This document shows, piece by piece, positions 8,282 through 17,111 of a stretch of 64,000 nt of DNA (position 1 is its first letter; every line of letters starts with the position of its first letter). Source of the stretch: Allopusillimonas lactea (GTDB taxonomy: Bacteria > Pseudomonadota > Gammaproteobacteria > Burkholderiales > Burkholderiaceae_B); NCBI RefSeq assembly GCF_021653995.1, contig NZ_JAJJOZ010000002.1, positions 248,001 through 312,000 on the forward strand, read 5' to 3'. Below the pieces are notes generated by a model. It saw only the letters and a list, made by a program, of their open reading frames with translations. It ran no database searches and was not told the DNA's origin. A program made the position numbers and the translations under genes.

Positions 8282-8809
8282 ATGAGCATGTGGAAATCAG
8301 GTTGGTCGGCGAGCGTTCCTGCGCTGGTGCTGGCGCTGGGTGTGAGCCTGGTGACGGCCCCGGCGTGGGCCGCCGTCACGGTTGGTGACCAGGTCACGCT
8401 GCCGGAAATCAGGCTGATAGATGGCACGGTGCTGCCGACAGGGCATTTCAAGGGCAAGCCAGTCATCGTCGAGTACTGGGCGTCATGGTGCCCGTATTGC
8501 GCGCGCCAGAACCCATACATGCAGAAGCTCTGGCAGGCCGCGCAGGGTTCGGGGCTGGAGATCCTGACCGTAAGCATAGACCGCGTCGACAAAGACGCGG
8601 CGGACTACATGGGCAAGCATGCCTATACCTTTCCAGTCGCCATGGAAACGCCGGCATTGCGCGCGGTGCTGGGCAAGGTGAAAGTCATTCCCAATATTTA
8701 TGTCATCGAGGCGGACGGCCGGGTGGCTGAGGTGATTCCCGGCGAGATGTTCGAGGAAGACGTGCTGGGCCTCATCAAGTATGCACCGCGCACGGCCAGC
8801 AAGCCCTGA
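8282..8809 (+). CDS. soxW: Periplasmic thioredoxin-like protein SoxW (TlpA family)
   Basis: A 175-residue thioredoxin-fold protein with a signal peptide ending near AWA (residue 30) and the redox motif WCPYC (C70, C73). A cis-proline loop follows at VKVIPNIYVIEADG. Its position between soxX and soxB supports a SoxW role: keeping periplasmic Sox cysteines (SoxY, SoxA) reduced. The CcdA-like membrane partner SoxV is missing from the cluster, so reductant must come from elsewhere. The ATG at 8282 gives the complete signal peptide. Confidence 0.85.
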   Translation: MSMWKSGWSASVPALVLALGVSLVTAPAWAAVTVGDQVTLPEIRLIDGTVLPTGHFKGKPVIVEYWASWCPYCARQNPYMQKLWQAAQGSGLEILTVSIDRVDKDAADYMGKHAYTFPVAMETPALRAVLGKVKVIPNIYVIEADGRVAEVIPGEMFEEDVLGLIKYAPRTASKP

Positions 8810-8880
8810 GCGTTGCACGACAGCCCGGTCGGCGCCGCCGGCCTTCTTCGACCTTATTCAATACACAGGAAGTCGTTGTT

Positions 8881-10593
8881 ATGATCAGCCGTCGTGAGTT
8901 TCTGCAAGTGCTTGGTATTGCCGCCGCGGGCGGGATGAGCTTTTCTCATTCCGCACGCGCGGCCGAGGCGGCTGCCGCCAGGTTTTATGATCTGCCACGC
9001 TTTGGCAATGTGCATTTTCTGCACTTTACGGACTGCCACGCGCAGCTGCGCCCCATCTACTTTCGCGAGCCTGGGGTCAATATCGGTTTGGGGGCCGCAC
9101 TGAATCGGCCGCCGCATTTGGTGGGTGATCATTTCCTGGCGCACTACGGTGTGAAGCCAGGCAGCGCACAAGCCTATGCCTTTACGTGCGCGGATTTCAG
9201 CAATGCCGCCCGCCAGTACGGCAAGGTAGGCGGATTCGCGCACCTTGCCACGCTGGTCAAGCGGCTCAAGGCCGACAGGCCGGGCGCGCTGCTGCTGGAC
9301 GGCGGCGATACCTGGCAAGGGTCGGCCACCGCGCTATGGACCGACGGCCAGGATATGGTGGATGCCTGCCTGGCGCTGGGTGTGGACATCATGACCGCGC
9401 ACTGGGAGTTCACGCTAGGCGCCGAGCGCGTCGAGGAAATCATCGACAAAGACTTCAAGGGCAAGGTCGAATTCATTGCACAGAACGTCCAGACGGCGGA
9501 TTTCGGCGATCCGGTATTCCCTTCGTATTCGCTGCGTGAGATGAATGGCGTGCCGGTGGCGATCATCGGGCAGGCATTTCCGTACACGCCGATCGCCAAT
9601 CCCGGCTATATGGTGCCGGATTGGACCTTCGGCATCCGGGAGAGCGAACTGCAAGAGGTCATCGACGAAGTGCGCGGCAAGGGTGCACAGGCGGTGGTGC
9701 TGCTGTCTCACAACGGGATGGACGTGGACCTGAAGCTGGCATCCAGGGTGCGCGGCCTGGACGCCATTCTGGGCGGGCATACGCACGATGGCGTGCCCGA
9801 GCCGGTCATTGTGCAAAATACAGGCGGCAAGACGCTGGTCACCAATGCCGGGAGCAATGGCAAGTTCTTGGGTGTGCTGGATTTTGACGTGAAAGATGGC
9901 AAGGTCGCCGATTTCCGCTACAAGCTCCTGCCGGTGTTCGCGAACTTTCTGGATGCGGATCCTGAGATGGACGCGCTGATCGGCAGGATGCGTGCGCCGT
10001 TTGCAGACAAGCTGGCGGAAAAACTGGCCGTCACCGACGACCTCCTGTATAGGCGCGGCAATTTCAATGGCACCTTCGATCAACTGATTCTCGATGCGCT
10101 GATCGCACAGAAGGACGCGCAGATTGCGTTCTCGCCCGGTTTTCGCTGGGGTACCAGTCTGCTCCCTGGATCGGACATCACCATGGAACACCTCATGGAC
10201 CAGACTGCGATCACCTACCCCCACACGACGCTCACCGAGATGCCGGGCAGTCAGATCAAAGTGGTGCTGGAAGACGTTGCGGACAATCTCTTCAACCCGG
10301 ATCCCTATTATCAGCAGGGCGGGGATATGGTGCGGGTCGGCGGGTTGCAGTATGCGATTGATCCGCATCAGAAGGCGGGCCAGCGCATCAGCGATATGCG
10401 GCTGGATGGCAAGCCGATAGAGGCCGACAAAACCTACAAGGTGGCTGGCTGGGCGCCGGTGGCGGAGGGTGTCCAGGGCGAGCCCATCTGGGATGTCGTG
10501 GCCCGCCATCTGCGCGACAAAAAGACCATCTCGGCCGTCGCGCTGAACGAACCCTTGATCAAGGGCGTGGAGAACAATCAAGGCATTGCATGA
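8881..10593 (+). CDS. soxB: Thiosulfohydrolase SoxB
   Basis: A 570-residue periplasmic protein of the 5'-nucleotidase/metallophosphatase superfamily that releases sulfate from SoxY-bound intermediates using a di-manganese site. It begins with a Tat signal (SRREFLQVLG, residues 3-12). Metal-site motifs are visible: HFTDCHAQL, LLDGGDTWQGS, LLSHNGMD and GGHTHDG, and the length matches the family. Gap to soxW is 71 bases. Confidence 0.97.
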   Translation: MISRREFLQVLGIAAAGGMSFSHSARAAEAAAARFYDLPRFGNVHFLHFTDCHAQLRPIYFREPGVNIGLGAALNRPPHLVGDHFLAHYGVKPGSAQAYAFTCADFSNAARQYGKVGGFAHLATLVKRLKADRPGALLLDGGDTWQGSATALWTDGQDMVDACLALGVDIMTAHWEFTLGAERVEEIIDKDFKGKVEFIAQNVQTADFGDPVFPSYSLREMNGVPVAIIGQAFPYTPIANPGYMVPDWTFGIRESELQEVIDEVRGKGAQAVVLLSHNGMDVDLKLASRVRGLDAILGGHTHDGVPEPVIVQNTGGKTLVTNAGSNGKFLGVLDFDVKDGKVADFRYKLLPVFANFLDADPEMDALIGRMRAPFADKLAEKLAVTDDLLYRRGNFNGTFDQLILDALIAQKDAQIAFSPGFRWGTSLLPGSDITMEHLMDQTAITYPHTTLTEMPGSQIKVVLEDVADNLFNPDPYYQQGGDMVRVGGLQYAIDPHQKAGQRISDMRLDGKPIEADKTYKVAGWAPVAEGVQGEPIWDVVARHLRDKKTISAVALNEPLIKGVENNQGIA

Positions 10594-10626
10594 TGCAATG
10601 CTGCTTTTACAGGAGTAAGCCCTGAT

Positions 10627-11070
10627 ATGAACAAGATCGCTTCTTTTGCATTTGCGCTGGGCCTGGCGCTCTCGGGCGCACCCATGTTTGCGTCGGCGGC
10701 GCCGGGGGCGGGCGCCGCCGGCCAAGCCAAGGTCATCTATCACATCAACGATGCGGAAAGCCAGGCGCTGTCCGCCTTGCGCAATATGCGCAATCAACTC
10801 GATACCGCACCGGACACAAAGATCGTGGCGGTGACGCATGCGGACGGCATCGAGTTTCTGGAGACCGAGTACAAGGATGCCGCCACCGTCGGTCCGCTCA
10901 TCGCGGGGCTGGCCGCGCGTGGTGTGACATTCGAAGTGTGCGAAATCACAATGAAGCGCAAGAACCTGAACAAGGATGACTTCGTGATGGAGGCGGAGTT
11001 CGTGCCCTCGGGCGTTGTGCGCATCACAGAATTGCAGGGCAAGGAGGGCTACGCGTACATCAAGCCCTGA
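10627..11070 (+). CDS. Exported DsrE-like protein at the end of the sox cluster
   Basis: A 147-residue protein with a clear signal peptide (cleavage near ASAAP) and a DsrE/DsrF-like fold: KVIYHINDAESQAL, KIVAVTHADGIEFL, then a single cysteine in GVTFEVCEITM at the position where DsrE-type proteins carry the sulfur-binding residue. It lies 33 bases after soxB with its own AGGAG. The family includes sulfur carriers, so a periplasmic role in handling or relaying sulfane sulfur is inferred. It lacks a recognised gene name. Confidence 0.75.
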   Translation: MNKIASFAFALGLALSGAPMFASAAPGAGAAGQAKVIYHINDAESQALSALRNMRNQLDTAPDTKIVAVTHADGIEFLETEYKDAATVGPLIAGLAARGVTFEVCEITMKRKNLNKDDFVMEAEFVPSGVVRITELQGKEGYAYIKP

Positions 11071-11238
11071 CGGGCATGATTTGGTAATCAAATTGCCATG
11101 AAATGATACAAAGTCGTTTCAAAGCCGTGCGCTGGTGTCAGGCTTTTTTCAGTGCGCTACAAACCCGCTGAAATCGCTTGTGGCGGATTGCCACAAGGCC
11201 TACGCTTCAGGCCGATGCCATTTGAACAGGAGCACGGC

Positions 11239-11556
11239 ATGAATATTCGACAAAATCTGGGGCGTGTCACCATATTGAGCGTGATCGCGATTGCCCTGGC
11301 TGGCTGCGCCCCATACCATCAGCAGAGCCGCAAGACCAGCAATACGGTAATTGGCGCGGGCCTGGGCGGCGCCGCAGGTGCGGTGCTGTCTGGAGGCGAC
11401 CCACTGACGACGGTGGGCGGCGCGGCGGCCGGCGGCCTGCTTGGCAACATCCTGACTGACGATGATCGCCGTTATGAGCGCCGCCGCTACTATGACGATG
11501 ATTATGATGATGATCGCCGCTATCGCCGCCATCGCCGGCATTACCATGACGATTGA
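11239..11556 (+). CDS. Small glycine-zipper lipoprotein (OsmB/SlyB-like)
   Basis: A 105-residue lipoprotein. A signal peptide leads to the lipobox LAGC (cysteine near residue 23), followed by a glycine-zipper membrane segment (GAGLGGAAGAVLSGG...AAAGGLLGN) and a highly charged Asp/Arg/Tyr/His tail. Glycine-zipper lipoproteins of this kind sit in the outer membrane and are often stress-induced. Start chosen at the ATG with AGGAG upstream (11228-11232). The tail could bind metal ions, but that is only a guess from composition. Confidence 0.8.
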   Translation: MNIRQNLGRVTILSVIAIALAGCAPYHQQSRKTSNTVIGAGLGGAAGAVLSGGDPLTTVGGAAAGGLLGNILTDDDRRYERRRYYDDDYDDDRRYRRHRRHYHDD

Positions 11557-11729
11557 TTGCCAAGGCCGCGCGCCAGGCGGGTGATGTCGGTGGCTTTTTC
11601 GGTGCTCAGGCCGGCCGCCGCATCCTCGCGGCGCATACGGCGTATAGGCTGGCTTCGGATGTAAGCGCCGATCTGCGCCCGCACCTTATCAACAAGCGCC
11701 TGATTCGAATTGCGGCTGGTCGTATCCAT
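11541..11729 (-). CDS. Possible small hypothetical protein
   Basis: A 62-residue reading frame (68 with an upstream TTG at 11747) rich in Arg, Ala and polar residues with an amphipathic-helix look (VDKVRAQIGAYIRSQP, then REDAAAGLSTEKATDITRLARGL). It overlaps the lipoprotein gene tail by 16 bases convergently. The ribosome site is weak and I recognise no family. It may be a genuine small protein or chance coding potential. Confidence 0.3.
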   Translation of the reverse strand: MDTTSRNSNQALVDKVRAQIGAYIRSQPIRRMRREDAAAGLSTEKATDITRLARGLGNQSSW

Positions 11730-11902
11730 GCCGACAAGTTCGTCCAATCACTGACGGGCAGCCAATGCTTTTTCAACCTTGATTGAGCCCTTGATGCAAC
11801 AAGAACGGCGACGGTGAAATGCCCTGCTTCGCCGGAATCTGGATTAAACTTATCATCGCCTGGGCTGAGGTGATTTTTTCTTCTAGTATTACAGGAGTAC
11901 GG

Positions 11903-11933
11903 GCGGAAATATATTCCGCACTGCCTCGGCAGT
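11903..11933. repeat. Two abutting dyads in an otherwise empty intergenic stretch
   Basis: GCGGAA-N5-TTCCGC (11903-11919) is followed without gap by ACTGCC-TC-GGCAGT (11920-11933). Between the lipoprotein and the acyl-CoA synthetase (11557-12020) I see only this, the doubtful small frame, and a T-run at 11874-11879. The dyads could be an operator or a hairpin leader of the downstream gene. Confidence 0.35.
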
Positions 11934-12020
11934 AACAAGGTCTGGCGTTTTATTCCTCGTGCGTGCCACCAGGGTTCAACGCCATATCTTCATCACCCTC
12001 GATACAGAAACGTGGCAGTC

Positions 12021-13799
12021 ATGGTCCTGTGCAATCAGATCGAACGCATTCTCAATCCTCGTTCGGTGGCGGTGATCGGCGCGTCTGGCGACTCTACAAA
12101 ATGGGGCGACAGTGTGCTGGCCCTGATACGTGACGATGCCATGCTCAAGGGCCATATTGCGCTGATCAGCCAGAGCGAGGCACTGACAGGCGCCATGCTG
12201 GCGCACGCCTACGATATCGGCGCAGGCTTCAGTTTCTGCGTGTCGCTGGGCGATCAGGCTGACCTGGAAACCTGCGATTTTCTCGAATACGCCATTGCGG
12301 ACGCCAACACCAAGGTGATGGCGCTGTATATCGAAGGCCTGAAGAACCCCGCACGGTTCAAGGCGCTGCTCGAGGCCGCCAGGCGGGCAGGCAAGCCGGT
12401 GCTGATCACCAAGGCCGGGCGCACGTCGTCAGGCGCCCGCGCCGTGCATTCGCACACCGCCAGCATGGCGGGCGCCTATCAGTCCTTTCGCGCCATGGTC
12501 GAGGGCCAGGCCGCCACCATCATCGACGACCCGCTGCAACTAGTGGCCGAGGCGGCCGTGTGGGATGCGCACCGGCCCATGCGAGGCGCCCGCGTTGCGG
12601 TGTTCTCCAGCTCGGGCGACGGCGGAGTGCTGGCTGTGGATGCGCTTGAGGACGCTGGCCTGATGGCAGCGACACTGTCTGACACCGGCGCACTGGCCCT
12701 TGGTCGGCTCGCTTCGTTGGCGACGGCCAGGCTGCCCCTCGATATTGGCGCAGTGCAAAGCAGCTTGCAGAAGACGGTGCACAGCGATAGTTGGCTCCAG
12801 GACGTGCTGGCCACCGTTATGGACGATGCACAGGTGGATGCTGGCCTGTACCTGATGACCACGCAGCCCGACATGGAGGGCGTCGCCAACGCCTTCGTAC
12901 AGGCGCAGCACGCCAGCGCCAAGCCGCTGGTGTTTATCAACGCAGCGAGCAGTTGTGGCATCGAGGCCGTGGCGCGGATCAAAGCGAGCGGGCTGGCCCA
13001 CTTCGCCAGCCTGCCGCAGGCCGCGCAGCATTTGCGCCATCGCTACCGCTACGCCAGCCACTGTGCCGACTTGGCCAACCCGGGGTCGTTGCCGCGGCTC
13101 GATGCGCAGGCACTTGAAAAGACGGTGGCGAAGCTGCCCGCTGGCATTGTGTCCGAGCCGCAGACCAAGGCGCTGTTGCATGCGGCGGGTGTGCCTGTCG
13201 CCCTGGGCCGGGTCGCCACGTCGGCGCCGGATGCCGTGGCGGCGGCGGAAAGCCTGGGCTACCCGGTGGTGATGAAGGTGGTGTCGCCGCAGATCACCCA
13301 CAAAAGCGATATCGGTGGCGTGCTGGTGGGTGTGCGCACTGCCCAGGCCGTGCAAGAAGGCTTCGAGCGTATCCGCGGGGCGGCGGCTCGCGTTCCGGGT
13401 GCTCGGTTCGATGGCTGCCTGGTGCAGCGGATGGCTACGTCCGAAGCGGAACTGTTGGTGGGTACACACTGGGATGCGCAGCTGGGCGCGTTTCTTACCT
13501 TCGGGTTTGGCGGCACGCTGGTCGAACTGCACCGCGATACTTGCCTGCTGCCTGCCGACGCCGGCCCCGCGCAGGTGCGGCGTGCCTTGCCATCGCTGCG
13601 GCTGCATCCCACTCTCACCGGTTATCGCGGCCGGCAGCCGGCCGACCTGGAGGGCCTGGTCGACGTTATCTGCCGCATGGGCCGGCTTGCCGTTTATTTT
13701 GGTGAACGGCTGCAGGAATGCGAAGTCAATCCTTTGATGATCAACGGCGCGACGATCGTGGCCGCTGATGCCCGTGCTGTCTGGAAACCATGTCGATGA
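12021..13799 (+). pseudogene. NDP-forming acyl-CoA synthetase with most of the CoA-binding domain deleted
   Basis: A 592-residue open frame (GTG at 12012 also possible). It is related to acetate--CoA ligase (ADP-forming)/acyl-CoA synthetases of about 700 residues. The N-terminus has the start of the CoA-binding Rossmann domain (LNPRSVAVIGASGDSTKWG) but jumps within about 20 residues to the next domain motif (IALISQSEAL). Roughly 85-110 residues are therefore missing in frame, and the usual SQSGA has become SQSEA. The phosphohistidine loop (SHTASMAG) and C-terminal ATP-grasp domain (YPVVMKVVSPQITHKSDIGGV) remain. It is probably non-functional or altered. The next gene is also a remnant. Confidence 0.7.
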
Positions 13800-13912
13800 C
13801 CCTGATCTCTTGCAAAGTCCGCAGCAACATCGCCCGCATCTGCCTGTATCGCCCCGAGCGGCACAATGCCATAAATACGCCTATGCAGCGCAGGCTGGCC
13901 TGCCCCACATAG
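13790..13912 (+). pseudogene. Enoyl-CoA hydratase/isomerase N-terminal remnant
   Basis: An ATG overlapping the end of the acyl-CoA synthetase opens a 40-codon frame that reads like the first strand region of a crotonase-family protein (VRSNIARICLYRPERHNAINTPM) and then hits TAG. The pattern I-A-R-I-x-L-x-R-P-E-R-x-N-A-I is characteristic. No continuation of the fold is visible downstream in any frame, so the gene is truncated, probably by deletion reaching the lrp gene. Confidence 0.7.
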
Positions 13913-13987
13913 GCAAGTTGAAGCGTCTGATGACGAGGCTGGGTGCCATAGATGGCTTCGTCGCTTATACATTTCATCGAGGATACT

Positions 13988-14458
13988 GTGGTTGAAATCG
14001 ACAAAACCGACCGTGCGATACTGAAGATACTCCAGGAAGACGCCACGATTTCCATTGCGTCGTTGTCCGAGCGCGTAAATCTGTCGAGCACGCCATGCTG
14101 GCGGCGCATCCAGCGCTTGGAAAAAGAAGGCGTGATCAAAAAACGCGTGACGCTGCTGGACGCTGAGAAGATCAACGTTGGGGTCACCGTATTCGTTGCA
14201 ATCAGGACGCAACAGCACAACGACAAGTGGCTGAAGAAGTTCAATGACGTTGTCACCGCCATGCCCGAGGTCGTCGAGTTGTACCGCATGAGCGGCGAGA
14301 ACGATTACCTGCTGCGTGTGGTGGTGCCTGATATCAAGGCCTACGATGGCGTGTACAAGCGGTTGATCCGGGATATGGACTACCTGGACATTAACTCCAG
14401 CTTTGCGATGGAACAAATCAAGTTCACCACCGCGCTGCCGCTCGATTACACCGCGTGA
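13988..14458 (+). CDS. Lrp/AsnC-family transcriptional regulator
   Basis: A 156-residue regulator: an N-terminal winged helix-turn-helix (IDKTDRAILKILQEDATISIASLSERVNLSSTPCWRRIQRLEKEGVI region) and a C-terminal RAM/ligand-binding domain (VAIRTQQHN...VVELYRMSGENDYLLRVVVPD). The GTG at 13988 is preferred because GAGGA lies just upstream and the protein then begins VEIDKTDRAIL like other Lrp proteins; an ATG at 13952 would add 12 residues. It probably controls the neighbouring metC, since Lrp-type proteins often regulate adjacent amino-acid genes. Confidence 0.85.
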   Translation: MVEIDKTDRAILKILQEDATISIASLSERVNLSSTPCWRRIQRLEKEGVIKKRVTLLDAEKINVGVTVFVAIRTQQHNDKWLKKFNDVVTAMPEVVELYRMSGENDYLLRVVVPDIKAYDGVYKRLIRDMDYLDINSSFAMEQIKFTTALPLDYTA

Positions 14459-14794
14459 CCGAGCAAGGCATACGCCGCGGCTTCGCATCGAGGCGCGCCC
14501 GTATGGCGCGCATCACCGTCGCGGCGTGATGGCGCTTTGACGAGTTTCTGCGCGCGAAGCAATGGACAGAAAAGATCGCGCGCTGGATGTGATTTCTCGT
14601 GTTTCCGTGCGCCTGAAGCAATGGTTGAATGATTTTTTTTATATCGTTCCAATCGCGGAATAATTTTCTTCGAACGGCGTTCAGGCAAGTGTATTTTGAC
14701 AAAAATCACCCAGGCCGCACATCTATACTGAACTTGTACTTTTCGCCGGGCCGGCATGGTGCCGTCCCGCGGCCCACACCATACAGGTTCTGCC
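14459..14794 (+). promoter_or_regulatory. lrp-metC intergenic region
   Basis: No gene is seen in these 336 bases. The right half becomes AT-rich, with a T-run at 14632-14640 and a TATACT hexamer (14724-14729) about 65 bases before metC, but the TTGACA at 14696-14701 is 22 bases from it, too far for a normal promoter. An Lrp-dependent promoter is plausible. Confidence 0.35.
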
Positions 14795-16009
14795 ATGAAA
14801 GAATGCACGCGGCTCGTGAATGCCGGTCGGGATCCCCAACGGTTTGAAGGCGTCGTCAATACGCCTGTTGTGCGCGGCTCGACGCTGCTCAGCCCCACGA
14901 TGGCACATTGGCTCGACAAGCAGCACCGGCAGGCCGATGACGAGTTCGGCGTCAGCATTTATGGCCGTTTCGGAACTGCCACGCATCATGCCCTGCAATC
15001 GGCGATTTCGGAACTCAGCGGCGGCTACCGCTCCTTGCTTTATCCGTCGGGGCTGGCCGCTGTTGCGCACGTGCTCACCGCGCTGGTGTCGTCAGGCGAT
15101 CATGTGCTGCTGACCGACAGCGTATATTCGGCCACTACGCAGTTTCTGGCGCGTACGCTGCAGCGCTTCGGTGTTAGCGTGACACGCTACGATCCGCGCA
15201 TAGCGGGAGGTGTTGCCGCGCTCATCCAGCCTAACACCCGCGTCGTGTTTGTCGAATCGCCCGGCTCCGAAACCTTCGAGATGCAGGACATACCCGCCAT
15301 TGCGCAGGCTGCGCACGCGTGTGGCGCCTATGTGGTGATGGACAACACTTGGGCGACGCCGCTGTTCTTCAAGGCATTCGAGCATGGCGTCGATGTGGCC
15401 ATCCAGGCTGCCACAAAATATATCGTGGGTCATTCCGATGCCATGCTCGGTGTGGCAACCTGCAATCGCGCCACCTGGGACTTGGTGCGTGCAAGCTCGC
15501 AAGACTATGGTCAAACGTGCAGCCCCGATGACGCGTTTCTGGCGCTGCGCGGGCTGCGTACCATGGGCGTGCGGCTGCGCCAGCACTGGGCGTCGGGGGT
15601 TGAGGTGGCGCAATGGCTTGAGAGCCGGCCCGAAGTGGAGCGCGTACTGCATCCTGCCCTGCCCAGCCATCCTGGCCACGCGCTGTGGAAACGTGATTAC
15701 ACCGGCGCGCCTGGCCTGTTTGCCATGGCGCTCAAGCCTGTGCCAGAGCCGGCCCTGCACGCATTCATCGACAACCTGGCTTTGTTCGGCCTGGGGGTGT
15801 CATGGGGCGGCTATGAAAGCCTGGCGCTGCCATTCTCGCCCGTTGGCCGCACCACCACCCAATGGCCCTACTCAGGCCCAGGCGTGCGCCTGCATATCGG
15901 CCTTGAAGACCCGGCTGACCTGATCGCCGATCTCACGCGCGGGTTTGAGGCAATGGCCGAGGCTGCGTACGGGCACCGCAATCTTGATGTTCTGGCAGCA
16001 AGTGCATGA
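14795..16009 (+). CDS. metC: Cystathionine beta-lyase / trans-sulfuration PLP enzyme
   Basis: A 404-residue Cys/Met-metabolism PLP-dependent enzyme. The Schiff-base lysine is K208 in AATKYIVGHSD, the ring-nitrogen aspartate D183 in VVMDNTWATPL, and the phosphate-binding YxR motif is SIYGRFG (55-61). The late segment GVSWGGYESLALP matches cystathionine beta-lyases, which split cystathionine to homocysteine, pyruvate and ammonia. Members of this family also desulfurate cysteine, so methionine synthesis or cysteine breakdown both fit. An Lrp-type regulator is directly upstream. Confidence 0.88.
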   Translation: MKECTRLVNAGRDPQRFEGVVNTPVVRGSTLLSPTMAHWLDKQHRQADDEFGVSIYGRFGTATHHALQSAISELSGGYRSLLYPSGLAAVAHVLTALVSSGDHVLLTDSVYSATTQFLARTLQRFGVSVTRYDPRIAGGVAALIQPNTRVVFVESPGSETFEMQDIPAIAQAAHACGAYVVMDNTWATPLFFKAFEHGVDVAIQAATKYIVGHSDAMLGVATCNRATWDLVRASSQDYGQTCSPDDAFLALRGLRTMGVRLRQHWASGVEVAQWLESRPEVERVLHPALPSHPGHALWKRDYTGAPGLFAMALKPVPEPALHAFIDNLALFGLGVSWGGYESLALPFSPVGRTTTQWPYSGPGVRLHIGLEDPADLIADLTRGFEAMAEAAYGHRNLDVLAASA

Positions 16010-16145
16010 ACCTGCTTGCTTAATTGCGTGACATGAGGCTGGCGCGCCGGAGATCAATGCCATTGACACGCCTTGTAGGCCAGCTTACTCTGCCGACAAA
16101 TATTCCAGAACAATGGCCCGCCACACGGGCCCGGAGGAGATCACA

Positions 16146-17102
16146 ATGCAAGTAGGCCATTGGTTGAAATCGTTGGCGCTCGCGGCGGTATTGTGCACAG
16201 GCGCAGCGCACGCACAGGTTAGCGTCATGCTGCCCGCCAATCCTGGTGGCGGCTGGGACAGCACCGGGCGGCAGGCCTTCCAGGCCATGAATAAAGCAGG
16301 CATTTATACCGGCACGGTAAATTTCACTAATAAGGGCGGCGCGGGCGGTACCATCGGCTTGGCCGATTTCCAGCGCTCGCAGCAAGGCAAGCCCGATGCC
16401 TTGGCCGTGTTTGGCGCTATTACAGTGGGGTCCATCACGCTGAACAAGTCGCCGGTCGATCTCAGCAAATTCAAGCCTGTTGCGCGTCTGACCGCAGAAT
16501 ATCTGGTGCTGGCGGTCAAGGCCGACGCGCCCTACAAAACGCTGGGCGAGTTCGTGTCGGCGCTCAAGCAAAATCCCGGCGCTACCGCGGTGGGCGGCGG
16601 GTCGGCAGGGGGCGTTGACCATATCGCCCTGGCCTTGCTGGCCAAGAGTGCGGGCGTTCCTGTGCCATCGCTGAACTACATTCCGCAGGCCGGGGGCGCG
16701 GATACCGTCATTGGCATCGTCAACGGAACACTCAAGGCGGGTATTTCAGGCGTTTCCGAGTTCCAGCAATTCGCCAAGGATGGCCGTATACGCATCCTCG
16801 GCATTACCACGGCCGAGCGCATGAAGGCGCTGGCCGACGTGCCCACATTCAAGGAAGCAGGGTACGACGTTGAAATCGCCAACTGGCGCGGCATTCTGGG
16901 GTCGGTGGACATGCCCGAAGCCAACTACAAAGAGTGGGTAGCGCGCTTTACCAAACTGAATGACAGCGACGCCTGGAAGTCAGTGCTGAAGACGCAAGGT
17001 TGGGAGGCCTATTTCCTGGCGGGAGAACCTTTCGGCGCATTCATCCAAAGCGAAAGTGCCCGCATTAACGCAATCCTGAAAGATGCAGGCCTGAGCAAGT
17101 AA
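16146..17102 (+). CDS. tctC: Tripartite tricarboxylate transporter substrate-binding protein (TctC/Bug)
   Basis: A 318-residue periplasmic receptor with a signal peptide ending AHAQ (about residue 23), the Bug-type N-terminal strand VSVMLPANPGGGWDSTGR, and the NFTNKGGAGGTIG loop that grips a carboxylate. GGAGGAG lies at 16132-16138. TctB and TctA follow immediately, giving a complete secondary transporter. The PANPGGGWD variant is typical of TctC proteins linked to their own TctAB, whose ligands include citrate and other tricarboxylates. Confidence 0.93.
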   Translation: MQVGHWLKSLALAAVLCTGAAHAQVSVMLPANPGGGWDSTGRQAFQAMNKAGIYTGTVNFTNKGGAGGTIGLADFQRSQQGKPDALAVFGAITVGSITLNKSPVDLSKFKPVARLTAEYLVLAVKADAPYKTLGEFVSALKQNPGATAVGGGSAGGVDHIALALLAKSAGVPVPSLNYIPQAGGADTVIGIVNGTLKAGISGVSEFQQFAKDGRIRILGITTAERMKALADVPTFKEAGYDVEIANWRGILGSVDMPEANYKEWVARFTKLNDSDAWKSVLKTQGWEAYFLAGEPFGAFIQSESARINAILKDAGLSK

Positions 17103-17111
17103 GCCGCCGGC

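Noticed and set aside
9415..11091. 558-codon minus-strand open frame opposite soxB and the DsrE-like gene
   Set aside because: It crosses two genuine genes and has no recognisable domain.
14696..14729. TTGACA/TATACT as a sigma-70 promoter of metC
   Set aside because: The spacer is 22 bases, outside the functional range, so the two hexamers probably do not act together.
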